From Paenibacillus antibioticophila (GTDB lineage Bacteria; Bacillota; Bacilli; Paenibacillales; Paenibacillaceae): a DNA stretch of 64,000 nucleotides. Below are positions 35,275 to 42,753 of the stretch, piece by piece. The stretch lies in NCBI RefSeq assembly GCF_000455265.1, contig NZ_HG005139.1, positions 134,775 to 198,774 of the forward strand. Reading direction: 5' to 3'. Position 1 is the first letter of the stretch. Each line of letters begins with the position of its first letter. The notes under the pieces were generated by a model. It was not told where the DNA came from. It searched no databases and worked only from the letters and a program-made list of their open reading frames with translations. A program made the translations under genes and the position numbers.

Positions 35275-37870
35275 GCTGTTGAAAACGTTGATGGCGCTTG
35301 TTATTTTAATCGGAACAATCAGTGTGCAGTCTCATGCTCGTGCCGTGGAACCAATAATAGAAGGACCTGAACGGGGTACGCTGAGCATGGAGCAAACTGA
35401 GATTGAGCCCGGACAGCCGATTGCCGTTCATTACACGGGAGCTCAAAGCGCTAAAGATTGGATCGGTCTCTACCGCACAGGTGAAAGTCCGGGAAGCAGT
35501 ACGCCTTCCCAGAAATGGGCCTATGTTCAAGAGACTCCCGATGGCATCATCACCATTTCAGACGCTAGCGAGGGCGAGGCCGGAGCTCTGATGGACTTGG
35601 CGCCAGGCGATTATTACTTCGCACTTTTGCTTAACGATGGGTACGAAGAACACGCCGATCGTCTGGAATTCCAGATCGTGAATAAAGCAGTAACACAATT
35701 GAAGGTCATTCCGGAAACGGTGAAGCTGCGATTGAATGAGGAGGAGAATCATGTACAGCTGCAAGTTGAAGCGGCTTATCCTGCGAGTGAAACGTTAAAT
35801 GTAACGGCAGCCGATGGGATCCAATATGTCAGCAATGATGAACTGGTGGCGACGGTTACTTCAACGGGCTTGGTGGAGGGGATGTCAGAGGGTACAGCGG
35901 TTGTAAGCATTACTTATGAAGGCAAATCTGCAGAGGTTGCGGTTGCGGTAGAATCGACGCCTGACTCTAATCCGGAACCAGAACCAGAACCAGAACCGGA
36001 GCAGGAGCCGGGGGCGGGGGCGGCCAGCTTAACAGGCAGCGAGAGCGTGAAGAACGGTTCAACGGCCGAATTGGTCTATGCTTTGCAGGATGCGGCGGAC
36101 AATCAATTTGAGCAGATTTATGCTCAGGGTCTATCCCTGAATTTCGATCCCGTCTACCTGGAGTTTAAAGGTGTTGAATCACTAAGAGGCGATGACCTGA
36201 TGGTCTCCGCTAAAGAGAATGCTCCTGGAAAGGTTCATGTGCTTGCTGCAAGTAAAGGCATCGCGATGGATAGTCAGGGCGAGTGGCTGAAATTCAGTTT
36301 GGCGGCGAAGGCAAATACTTCGGGCGATACACAGGTAACGCTGAGTGATATCGTTATTGCGAACAGAACAGGCAGCGAATACGGGGTACCCGATGCTTCG
36401 CATCAAATAACGGTCAAAGAAGGGGACATGACCGACATTGCGGTTGAAAGTATTACGATTAGCGGAGCTTCGGCCATTCCCGCAAAAGGCGGCACAGCCC
36501 AAATGACAGCCGTCGTATTGCCGGAAAATGCCACGAATAAAGCGGTCGCCTGGTCTGTAACGAACGGCACCGGCAAGGCAATCATCAGCCCGTCGGGTCT
36601 GCTGACGGCAGTAAGCAACGGTACGGTTACGGTGGAGGCAACAGCCCAGGATGGTTCCGGCGTTGCGGGAACAAAGGCTGTGACCATCAGCGGCCAGACA
36701 TCAACCGGTCCGGGTCCTAGCGATCCAGGATCAAGCTCTCCGGGTTCGAATAGCTCCGGCTCCGGCTCACAGGTTCCAAGCACTCCGACCCCGCCGAAAT
36801 CGAATCTTGAGATCGTGGGGAATAAAGCGATTGTTGCTTTGGATCAGAAGAATCCATCGGCGTCGGTTCCTGTTGAAGAGCTTAAGGACTTCGCCCTGGA
36901 GTTAAAGGCGGACGGCGCGTCACTGACGATTTCTGCCGCAACGATCAAGTACTTGCTAAGCCAAGCGCAAAATCTCGCCGGGGCCGTGCTCGAAGCCAGC
37001 ATTACCCCAGTCGCAGATGCGGCTATGGATGCACCGGTTTCAGGCGGAACAGCCCGCGTCAAGACCGCAGGTCAGGCTTATCAATATAACCTGCTGCTGC
37101 GCACGGCGGACGGCAAGCAAATCAAGCTGGACGCGGACAAGGAAGGATTAGATCTGGTCCTGGCTTACGAGGAGGGTGTTGACGACAGCCTTCTGGGAAT
37201 CTATGCATACAACGAAGCAGCCCGTCAATGGGAATACGTTGGAGGCGTGATTGACCCGGCTTCTAAGCAAATTAAAGCTTCATTGGACCGTTTAGGCTCA
37301 ATAGCTGTGTTCGAATACTCGAAGTTGTTCGAGGATGTGCCTGCCAGTCATTGGGTATCCAGAACGCTGCAGGTTCTGGCTGCCAAGCACATTGTCAAAG
37401 GGATTGGCGATACGCAATTCTCACCGAACGACCGGACAAATCGAGCCGAATTTACTGCATTGCTAGTCAGAGCCTTAGGATTAACGGCAACGAATCAAGC
37501 GGCGCCGTTCCAAGATGTATCCTCGAATAAATGGTACGCATTGGAAATTGCCGCAGCTTACCAAGCCGGTTTGATTACCGGTATTTCGCAAACTCATTTC
37601 GCGCCGGAGGAGGAGATTACTCGCGAACAAATGGCGGCAATGCTCGTTCGGGCTTACGAGTATAAGCTTGGTGACATTGTGGCGAAAGGCGATGAACTGG
37701 GGGCATTTTCAGATCGCGCACAAGTATCCGACTGGGCGCAAGGGGAGCTGAGCAAAGCTATAGCGGCAGGCATCATGCAAGGCAAGGGAAACGGGCTCTT
37801 CCATCCAGGCTCCGAAGCTACCCGTGCAGAGACCGCACAAGCGATCTATAACTTGCTTCGGCTTGATTGA
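35261..37870 (+). CDS. Cohesin-containing SLH-anchored surface protein (mini-scaffoldin-like)
   Basis: An 869-residue exported protein. Parts in order: signal peptide (1-28); an Ig-like domain (38-143) with YTGAQSAKDWIGLYR; a Big2-like domain (146-230); a Pro-Glu linker (234-250); a cohesin-like domain (253-388: AASLTGSESVKNGSTAELVYAL, LSLNFDPVYLEFKGV, GKVHVLAAS, WLKFSLAAKANTSGDTQVTLSDI); a Big2 domain (392-478); a Gly/Ser/Pro linker; an unassigned domain (513-685); and three SLH repeats (688-869), which bind the cell wall. It would anchor the dockerin-bearing GH2 enzyme encoded just upstream, with which it overlaps by 14 bp. A second ATG at 35267 is also possible. Cohesin identity is by pattern only. 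Confidence 0.82.
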   Translation: MRMNKLLKTLMALVILIGTISVQSHARAVEPIIEGPERGTLSMEQTEIEPGQPIAVHYTGAQSAKDWIGLYRTGESPGSSTPSQKWAYVQETPDGIITISDASEGEAGALMDLAPGDYYFALLLNDGYEEHADRLEFQIVNKAVTQLKVIPETVKLRLNEEENHVQLQVEAAYPASETLNVTAADGIQYVSNDELVATVTSTGLVEGMSEGTAVVSITYEGKSAEVAVAVESTPDSNPEPEPEPEPEQEPGAGAASLTGSESVKNGSTAELVYALQDAADNQFEQIYAQGLSLNFDPVYLEFKGVESLRGDDLMVSAKENAPGKVHVLAASKGIAMDSQGEWLKFSLAAKANTSGDTQVTLSDIVIANRTGSEYGVPDASHQITVKEGDMTDIAVESITISGASAIPAKGGTAQMTAVVLPENATNKAVAWSVTNGTGKAIISPSGLLTAVSNGTVTVEATAQDGSGVAGTKAVTISGQTSTGPGPSDPGSSSPGSNSSGSGSQVPSTPTPPKSNLEIVGNKAIVALDQKNPSASVPVEELKDFALELKADGASLTISAATIKYLLSQAQNLAGAVLEASITPVADAAMDAPVSGGTARVKTAGQAYQYNLLLRTADGKQIKLDADKEGLDLVLAYEEGVDDSLLGIYAYNEAARQWEYVGGVIDPASKQIKASLDRLGSIAVFEYSKLFEDVPASHWVSRTLQVLAAKHIVKGIGDTQFSPNDRTNRAEFTALLVRALGLTATNQAAPFQDVSSNKWYALEIAAAYQAGLITGISQTHFAPEEEITREQMAAMLVRAYEYKLGDIVAKGDELGAFSDRAQVSDWAQGELSKAIAAGIMQGKGNGLFHPGSEATRAETAQAIYNLLRLD

Positions 37871-37922
37871 TGAAACAGACCTTGAGCTTTTGATGGAAAT
37901 TATGAATCTTTAGCTGTAAATT

Positions 37923-37961
37923 AAAGATCCACCCAAACATTTAACTGTGGTGGGTCTTTTT
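37923..37961 (+). terminator. Terminator of the GH2-dockerin/cohesin-SLH operon
   Basis: AAAGATCCACC pairs with GGTGGGTCTTT, followed by more T residues, about 50 bp after the SLH protein stop. Confidence 0.85.
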
Positions 37962-38013
37962 GCGTTAAGATGAGCTTGGAGAATATCAGAGAGACCGTAA
38001 GGAGGACGATGAT

Positions 38014-38664
38014 ATGCAATTCGGACCCAACCCTAATGCCGTTTATCCTAATGAAAATATTAAGAGCGTATGCTACATCAAAAATGTTATCACCCGACCG
38101 AATATTATCATAGGCGATTACACCTATTACGACGATATCGGCGGGGCGGAACGGTTTGAGGAGCATGTTACGCATCATTATGATTTTTTGGGCGACAAGC
38201 TTATAATAGGGAAGTTCTGTGCTATCGCCAAAGGCATCGAGTTTGTCATGAATGGCGCGAATCACAGAATACGCAGTGTCACTACTTACCCGTTCAATAT
38301 TATGGGCCATGGCTGGGAAAAGGCGATGCCGACAATGGAAGATCTGCCTTTCAAGGGAGATACTGTGGTCGGCAACGATGTATGGATCGGCCAGAATGTC
38401 ACGGTCATGCCGGGGGTACAGATCGGGGACGGAGCGATCGTCGCCGCCAATTCCGTTGTGACCAAGAATGTGCCGGCGTATCATGTCGCAGGCGGCAATC
38501 CTGTCAGAATCATTAAGAAAAGATTCGATGATGACCTCATCCAATATCTGCTGGAACTTAAATGGTGGGATTGGCCAGCCCGGAAAATTTTCGATAACCT
38601 TGAAGCCTTGTGCAGCGGAGACCTGACAGAAATCAGGAGGATTCAAGGCGGCAAGGATGCTTGA
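38014..38664 (+). CDS. vat: Vat-family (xenobiotic) O-acetyltransferase
   Basis: A 216-residue left-handed beta-helix acetyltransferase. It matches the streptogramin A acetyltransferase pattern: NIIIGDYTYYDD, HYDFLGDKLIIGKFCAIAKGIEFVMNGANHR (with the catalytic histidine), YPFNIMGHGWE, and hexapeptide turns VGNDVWIGQNVTVMPGVQIGDGAIVAANSVVTKNV, ending LLELKWWDW. Vat enzymes acetylate streptogramin A antibiotics with acetyl-CoA as a trimer. Chromosomal Paenibacillus/Bacillus relatives are common and not all confer resistance, so the substrate is inferred. ATG follows TAAGGAGGACGATGAT. Confidence 0.85.
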   Translation: MQFGPNPNAVYPNENIKSVCYIKNVITRPNIIIGDYTYYDDIGGAERFEEHVTHHYDFLGDKLIIGKFCAIAKGIEFVMNGANHRIRSVTTYPFNIMGHGWEKAMPTMEDLPFKGDTVVGNDVWIGQNVTVMPGVQIGDGAIVAANSVVTKNVPAYHVAGGNPVRIIKKRFDDDLIQYLLELKWWDWPARKIFDNLEALCSGDLTEIRRIQGGKDA

Positions 38665-38731
38665 AAAAGGAGCTTTGAGATATTTACATTGATGATTGGG
38701 GTGTTGGCTAATAGCATAGGGAGGCTCTTTT

Positions 38732-38924
38732 TATACGAAATTTCGTACAAAAATCATTCATCTGACGATATACTGGGGGCTTTATACGATTATTCGTATA
38801 AAATAGGCTTATCTGAAGGATTAACGAGGGCGATTGTATGTTTTTTCGTACAAATCATCGCATTCTCCAAGTTTTGGAAGCTATTTGTACGATTAATCCT
38901 ACAAAGCCCAATATTATACGAAGA
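38732..38924. repeat. Cluster of short TACGA/TCGTA palindromic repeats
   Basis: Five related units occur about 30-60 bp apart: TATACGAAATTTCGTACA (38732-38749), TTATACGATTATTCGTATAA (38782-38801), TTTTTCGTACAAATC (38842-38856), TTTGTACGATTAATC with TACAAA (38883-38904) and TTATACGAAG (38915-38924). Several are imperfect palindromes. An 83-codon open frame runs through them but looks fortuitous. They lie between the Vat and TauE genes. Confidence 0.65.
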
Positions 38925-38950
38925 AGGCAGGGAGGATTAGCAGCAAAGTA

Positions 38951-39727
38951 ATGGATCTTCTTATGAATAATTTTAATTTTCTGGCGCTATTAGACTTGAC
39001 TCAGGTTCAATTGATAGTAGTGATTATAGCCGCGTTCTTAGTAGGTTTCTCCAAGACAGGGATTGGCGGCGTAACCATGCTCGTGATCCCGGTTCTTGCG
39101 AGCTTCTTTGGCGGAAAGGACTCTACGGGAATTTTGCTCCCGATGCTGTTGGTCGGAGACGTAATCGCTGTCTGGTCCTACCGCAAGAGCGTGAATTGGA
39201 AGAACGTATTTGCGCCTCTGCCTTGGGCTTTAATCGGTATGTTAGCCGGTGCCGTTGTCGGGAATATGATCAGTGATCAGGTATTTATCATCTTGATCGG
39301 AACCATCGTTTTATTCTGTCTGGGCATTTTAGTGTACGCGGAAAAGAAGGGGAAGAACTTTAAAGTGCCCACCGGCACATGGTTCTATATCACAGCGGGA
39401 ATTTTAAGCGGATTCGCCACCATGATCGGAAATGCTGCCGGCCCGATTTTCAGCGTCTACTTGCTGGCCCTCGGGTTACAGAAAAATCATTTCATGGGAA
39501 CCAATGCGTGGTTCTTCTTCATTATCAATTTTATCAAGCTTCCTGTTCAGATTTTTGCATGGCATAATATCGGGCTGCATTCCTTCACGTTAACAGCGGT
39601 GATGTTGCCGGTCATCGCGGCAGGAGCGGTTTTGGGACTCTTTGTCATCAAAAAAATTAATGAGAAATTTTTCAGGCTTCTGATCATTTCCATGACGGCT
39701 CTATCGGCACTAAGACTATTTATATGA
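38951..39727 (+). CDS. TauE/SafE-family membrane exporter
   Basis: A 258-residue protein with about eight membrane helices. The N-terminal LIVVIIAAFLVGFSKTGIGGVTMLVIPVLASFFGGKDSTGILLPML and central GILSGFATMIGNAAGPIFSVYLL are the duplicated family motifs (GxxxGxGG and GxxxGxxxxxGP types). Family members move sulfite, sulfoacetate or related anions. The gene has no sulfur-metabolism neighbours. GGGAGG lies about 15 bp before the ATG at 38951; an ATG at 38963 is an alternative start. Confidence 0.85.
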   Translation: MDLLMNNFNFLALLDLTQVQLIVVIIAAFLVGFSKTGIGGVTMLVIPVLASFFGGKDSTGILLPMLLVGDVIAVWSYRKSVNWKNVFAPLPWALIGMLAGAVVGNMISDQVFIILIGTIVLFCLGILVYAEKKGKNFKVPTGTWFYITAGILSGFATMIGNAAGPIFSVYLLALGLQKNHFMGTNAWFFFIINFIKLPVQIFAWHNIGLHSFTLTAVMLPVIAAGAVLGLFVIKKINEKFFRLLIISMTALSALRLFI

Positions 39728-39779
39728 ACATCGGTTTCTGTCGCGAATCTCGTAATGAAATGATGTGGGAGGGTGACTA

Positions 39780-40742
39780 TTGGCAAAGAACGACAATATG
39801 CTGGCGATTTTGTGGATGCTTCATTCTGGAGCAAAAATAACGGCAAAGCAAATAGCCGAAAAACTAGAGATTAATATTCGCACTGTGTATCGCTATATGG
39901 ATTCGCTCTGCGCCAGCGGAGTTCCGATTGTATCCGATGCGGGACAGAACGGGGGATACAGCTTGCTGAACAAGTTTATCCATGCCCCCTTGTTGTTCGG
40001 CTTGGAGGAACAGAAGGCACTGCTTCATGCTGCCGTATTTGCCAACGAAGCGGGGTATCCATACAGCGAGTCGCTTAACCGGGCAACTCAAAAATTGAAG
40101 ACATATGCAAACCAGGAGCAGGAAAGCACTCTCAATCGCCACTTGGCTGGTTTTGAAGTGATCCATCGGGATATCGCTCCGTCAGTGAAGCTGACCTTGG
40201 AGGAACTGGAGCAGGCTATAGCCAATGAAGTTGCGTTAGAAATTGAATACCATACCAGTCATGAGGCACAGGCCAAGACAAGAGTCATTGATCCGTATGG
40301 CATGTTATATTGGAACAATAAATGGTATGTGGTTGGATTTTGCCGTCTTCGGGGCGAAATCAGGAGTTTTCGAGCGGAGCGGATTGTTCGGATCGAGCGG
40401 ACGCAAATGAGGTTTGCGCGACCGGCGGATTTCTCTGCGAAAGAATTTTTTATGCAAAATCTTCTGCCGGGTGTGGAAGGAAAGGAAGGATTAGTATCGC
40501 TGGTTATTGAAGGCAGATCAGAAGCTTTGGACGATTTATGCATTCATTGGTTTTTAGGCCATCATCTGACGGAGCGGACACCGCAGCAAGCCGTCTTTAT
40601 AATTGATGAAGGAGCGCTTCAAGCCTATGTGCCTTACTTCCTGCTCTCTTATGGAAAGGCTGTTCAGGTGGTTCAACCGCAAAGCGTAAGGAATAAGCTC
40701 GCTGCAATTGCTTCGGATTTAATGGAGCATTACCGATCATAA
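39780..40742 (+). CDS. HTH-WYL domain transcriptional regulator (YafY-like)
   Basis: A 320-residue regulator. The N-terminal HTH_11 winged helix is seen in LAILWMLHSGAKITAKQIAEKLEINIRTVYRYMDSLCASGVPI. The WYL domain (about 145-215: ALEIEYHTSHEAQAKTRVIDPYGMLYWNNKWYVVGFCRLRGEIRSFRAERI) is followed by a C-terminal WCX-type extension. The start is a TTG preceded by GGGAGGG. WYL proteins often respond to nucleic acid or nucleotide ligands. The hairpin repeat follows directly, then a VOC protein gene on the same strand. Confidence 0.88.
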   Translation: MAKNDNMLAILWMLHSGAKITAKQIAEKLEINIRTVYRYMDSLCASGVPIVSDAGQNGGYSLLNKFIHAPLLFGLEEQKALLHAAVFANEAGYPYSESLNRATQKLKTYANQEQESTLNRHLAGFEVIHRDIAPSVKLTLEELEQAIANEVALEIEYHTSHEAQAKTRVIDPYGMLYWNNKWYVVGFCRLRGEIRSFRAERIVRIERTQMRFARPADFSAKEFFMQNLLPGVEGKEGLVSLVIEGRSEALDDLCIHWFLGHHLTERTPQQAVFIIDEGALQAYVPYFLLSYGKAVQVVQPQSVRNKLAAIASDLMEHYRS

Positions 40743-40745
40743 CTA

Positions 40746-40793
40746 CAGCTTCACTGACAGGCTCTGTCAGTGAAGCTGTTTTATGATTAAGGA
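40746..40793 (+). repeat. Hairpin repeat, copy 2 (terminator-like)
   Basis: A perfect 15-bp stem (CAGCTTCACTGACAG, 40746-40760, with its complement at 40764-40778) around a 3-nt loop, then TTTTATGATTAAGGA. The stem core and 3' flank match the copy at 3162-3206. It begins four bases after the WYL regulator's stop codon and may act as its terminator. Confidence 0.75.
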
Positions 40794-40824
40794 CAAATAT
40801 CACTATAATCAAGGAGGAATTTTA

Positions 40825-41352
40825 ATGACGGATCACAAGCAGTATAAGGGAGTGTCAGGTAACTATACGAAGAATGGAACGCCGAACGGATTCACATCCA
40901 TCACGCCATTTATCGTCGTGGATAATCCTTCGAAAGCCATCGAATTCTATCAAGCCGTGTTCAATGCGAGAGTGAAGGATATTACCGAATTTAAGGATGA
41001 GAACGGCAGCACGTTCATTGCTCATGCGGAATTGGACTTTGGCAACGGGTTGCTGCAGTTGGGAGCCGCGAATCCGGACTATAAATTGGCTTTGCCGCCG
41101 GATGAGGACCATGCATGCTATTCTCTAGGCATTTACGTTGCCGATGTGGATCAGGTATTTGAACATGCAGTGGCACAGGGCGCAAAGGTCAGGGAGCCGA
41201 TTGCCAACTTTGTGTCAGGCGACCGATACGGGAGCATTTTAGACCCTTGCGGCGTAAGATGGTCCGTTATGACCCGGGTGGAGGATTTATCGGAGGAAGA
41301 GAGCGTCCGCAGAGTCAGAGAGTGGGCGGAGTCGGGTGATAGACAGGGATAA
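40825..41352 (+). CDS. VOC-family (glyoxalase-like, PhnB-type) protein
   Basis: A 175-residue protein. After a 25-residue N-terminal extension it has the PhnB-like VOC fold: SITPFIVVDNPSKAIEFYQAVFNARVKD, AELDFGNGLLQLGAANPDYK, YSLGIYVADVDQVFEHAVAQGAKV and ANFVSGDRYGSILDPCGVRWSVMTR. Such proteins may bind a metal and act on small molecules or resistance substrates; no specific reaction is evident. The start is fixed by AAGGAGGAATTTTA. It may be linked to the WYL regulator upstream. Confidence 0.82.
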   Translation: MTDHKQYKGVSGNYTKNGTPNGFTSITPFIVVDNPSKAIEFYQAVFNARVKDITEFKDENGSTFIAHAELDFGNGLLQLGAANPDYKLALPPDEDHACYSLGIYVADVDQVFEHAVAQGAKVREPIANFVSGDRYGSILDPCGVRWSVMTRVEDLSEEESVRRVREWAESGDRQG

Positions 41353-41442
41353 AGGATATGCTGGAGCATATCTTGCTGTCAAAATTGAATAATCAGCTAA
41401 AATATGGTATTCCTAGATAAATAGATGATTTCGGGGGACCAG

Positions 41443-42441
41443 ATGATGAAGGTCAGTATCTTTGATGTAGCCCAAAAATCGGGCCTATCGGTAGTTACCG
41501 TTTCAAGAGTGCTGAATAATTCCTCTTCTGTTCGGCAAAAGAACAAGGAGAAGGTGCTGCAGGCGATGAAGGAGCTCGATTATCATCCGAATGCTGCAGC
41601 CAGGAGTTTGGCGAGAGGCAAGACGGGGATTATTGGACTGACCCTCACGACGCTGGATGATTCCTTCTTTGATGCTGTCGTGAACGAGATGAATGAAAGA
41701 CTGATGGAGTGCGGCTATTATTTGGCCCTTTCGGTTTCTAGAAGTTATGCGGATCGAGTCCATCGTCCATTGTTTGCAGAGGATCGGGTGGATGGGGTTA
41801 TCCTGTTGTCTCTATCTCCGGCGGATGAGGAAGCGTATATTCATGATTTGATGAAAAAGAGTATTCCGTTCGTCATGATCGACAATTCGAATCATAATCA
41901 CGCTGTGAATTCTATCATCGTCGATAACTTCAAGGGAGGATACGAGGCAACCAAGCATCTGATCGGGCTTGGACATACGGAGATCGCTCATATTGCCGGT
42001 CCTGAGCATTTTTTAAGCAGCCGTGAGCGGGAACGAGGCTATCTGGCGGCGCTTGCCGATTCGGGATTGGTGCCGCAACGGGTGGAGCGGGGAGCCTTTG
42101 AGATTCCCTCGGGATATCAGATCGCGATGAAGTGGATCAAGGAGGGCAGGCTGCCTTCGGCCATCTTCGCGGCGGATGATTATATCGCTATCGGAGTGAT
42201 GAATGCTTGCTTGAACGAAGGGATTTCCATCCCTGGCTGTGTATCCATCATCGGGTTCGACGATCAGGTGCTGGCGTCAGAGTTCCGCCCGATGCTGACA
42301 ACCATTCGGCAGCCGGCAGATAAAATCGGGAAGCTGGGAGTTGATTTGTTGCTTGCGGCAATTAAAGAGCCGGGCAAGGAGCAAGTGACGATACAGATCG
42401 ATCCGGAGCTGGTTATTCGGGAGACAACCGCACCCAGATAA
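41443..42441 (+). CDS. LacI-family regulator (beside GH8 gene)
   Basis: A 332-residue repressor. The N-terminal LacI helix-turn-helix and hinge helix are clear: VSIFDVAQKSGLSVVTVSRVLNNSSSVRQKNKEKVLQAMKELDYHPNAAARSLARGKT. The periplasmic-binding-like effector domain contains IIGLTLTTLDDSFF, RVDGVILLS and VSIIGFDDQVLASEFRPMLTTIRQP. GGGGGACCAG precedes a double ATG (41443/41446). It probably controls the GH8 gene downstream through the AAGCGCTT palindromes. Confidence 0.9.
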   Translation: MMKVSIFDVAQKSGLSVVTVSRVLNNSSSVRQKNKEKVLQAMKELDYHPNAAARSLARGKTGIIGLTLTTLDDSFFDAVVNEMNERLMECGYYLALSVSRSYADRVHRPLFAEDRVDGVILLSLSPADEEAYIHDLMKKSIPFVMIDNSNHNHAVNSIIVDNFKGGYEATKHLIGLGHTEIAHIAGPEHFLSSRERERGYLAALADSGLVPQRVERGAFEIPSGYQIAMKWIKEGRLPSAIFAADDYIAIGVMNACLNEGISIPGCVSIIGFDDQVLASEFRPMLTTIRQPADKIGKLGVDLLLAAIKEPGKEQVTIQIDPELVIRETTAPR

Positions 42442-42455
42442 TCCTGGACGGTAAC

Positions 42456-42488
42456 AGGGTTTGCTGTTTGTCAGCAGACTCTTTTTTT
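42456..42488 (+). terminator. Terminator of LacI gene
   Basis: AGGGTTTGCTG pairs with CAGCAGACTCT around TTTGT, followed by a seven-T tract. Confidence 0.85.
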
Positions 42489-42536
42489 CGTACATCCGGC
42501 CTTAATAAAGAGAAATGATACGTCAAACCTAATTAT

Positions 42537-42552
42537 ATTAAAGCGCTTTAAT
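42537..42552 (+). promoter_or_regulatory. LacI-type operator 1 of GH8 gene
   Basis: ATTAAAGCGCTTTAAT is a perfect 16-bp palindrome with the central CG typical of LacI/CcpA family operators. It lies immediately upstream of the GH8 promoter. Confidence 0.8.
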
Positions 42553-42557
42553 TTTCG

Positions 42558-42587
42558 TTGACAGAACCTCAAGTGAGCTACTACAAT
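42558..42587 (+). promoter_or_regulatory. Promoter of GH8 gene
   Basis: TTGACA (42558-42563) and TACAAT (42582-42587) are 18 bp apart, flanked by operator 1 upstream and operator 2 downstream. Confidence 0.6.
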
Positions 42588-42696
42588 TATAGTGATTAAA
42601 GGAAATTATTGGTTGGTGACATCTAGAGTTTTTTTCATATATCAGGCAGTAATTCTACTTAGGAAGGAGGAGGGGAAGCTGTTTTTTTGCTTGAAA

Positions 42697-42712
42697 GTTA
42701 AAGCGCTTAAAC
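42697..42712 (+). promoter_or_regulatory. LacI-type operator 2 of GH8 gene
   Basis: GTTAAAGCGCTTAAAC shares the AAAGCGCTT core with operator 1. It lies in the leader, 160 bp centre-to-centre from operator 1 and about 40 bp before the start codon, so looping or roadblock repression is possible. Confidence 0.7.
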
Positions 42713-42753
42713 ATTTTAGGAGAAGGAACAATAATCCAATATGAGAGGCAGTG

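Noticed and set aside
35970..36012. Pro-Glu codon repeat considered as a tandem DNA repeat element
   Set aside because: It is in frame inside the SLH protein and best read as a flexible interdomain linker.
37921..38646. 241-codon minus-strand frame opposite the Vat gene
   Set aside because: Antisense shadow of a clear acetyltransferase gene with its own strong ribosome site.
38689..38940. 83-codon open frame between the Vat and TauE genes
   Set aside because: It is built from palindromic TACGA/TCGTA repeats, has no good ribosome site and no protein-like composition.
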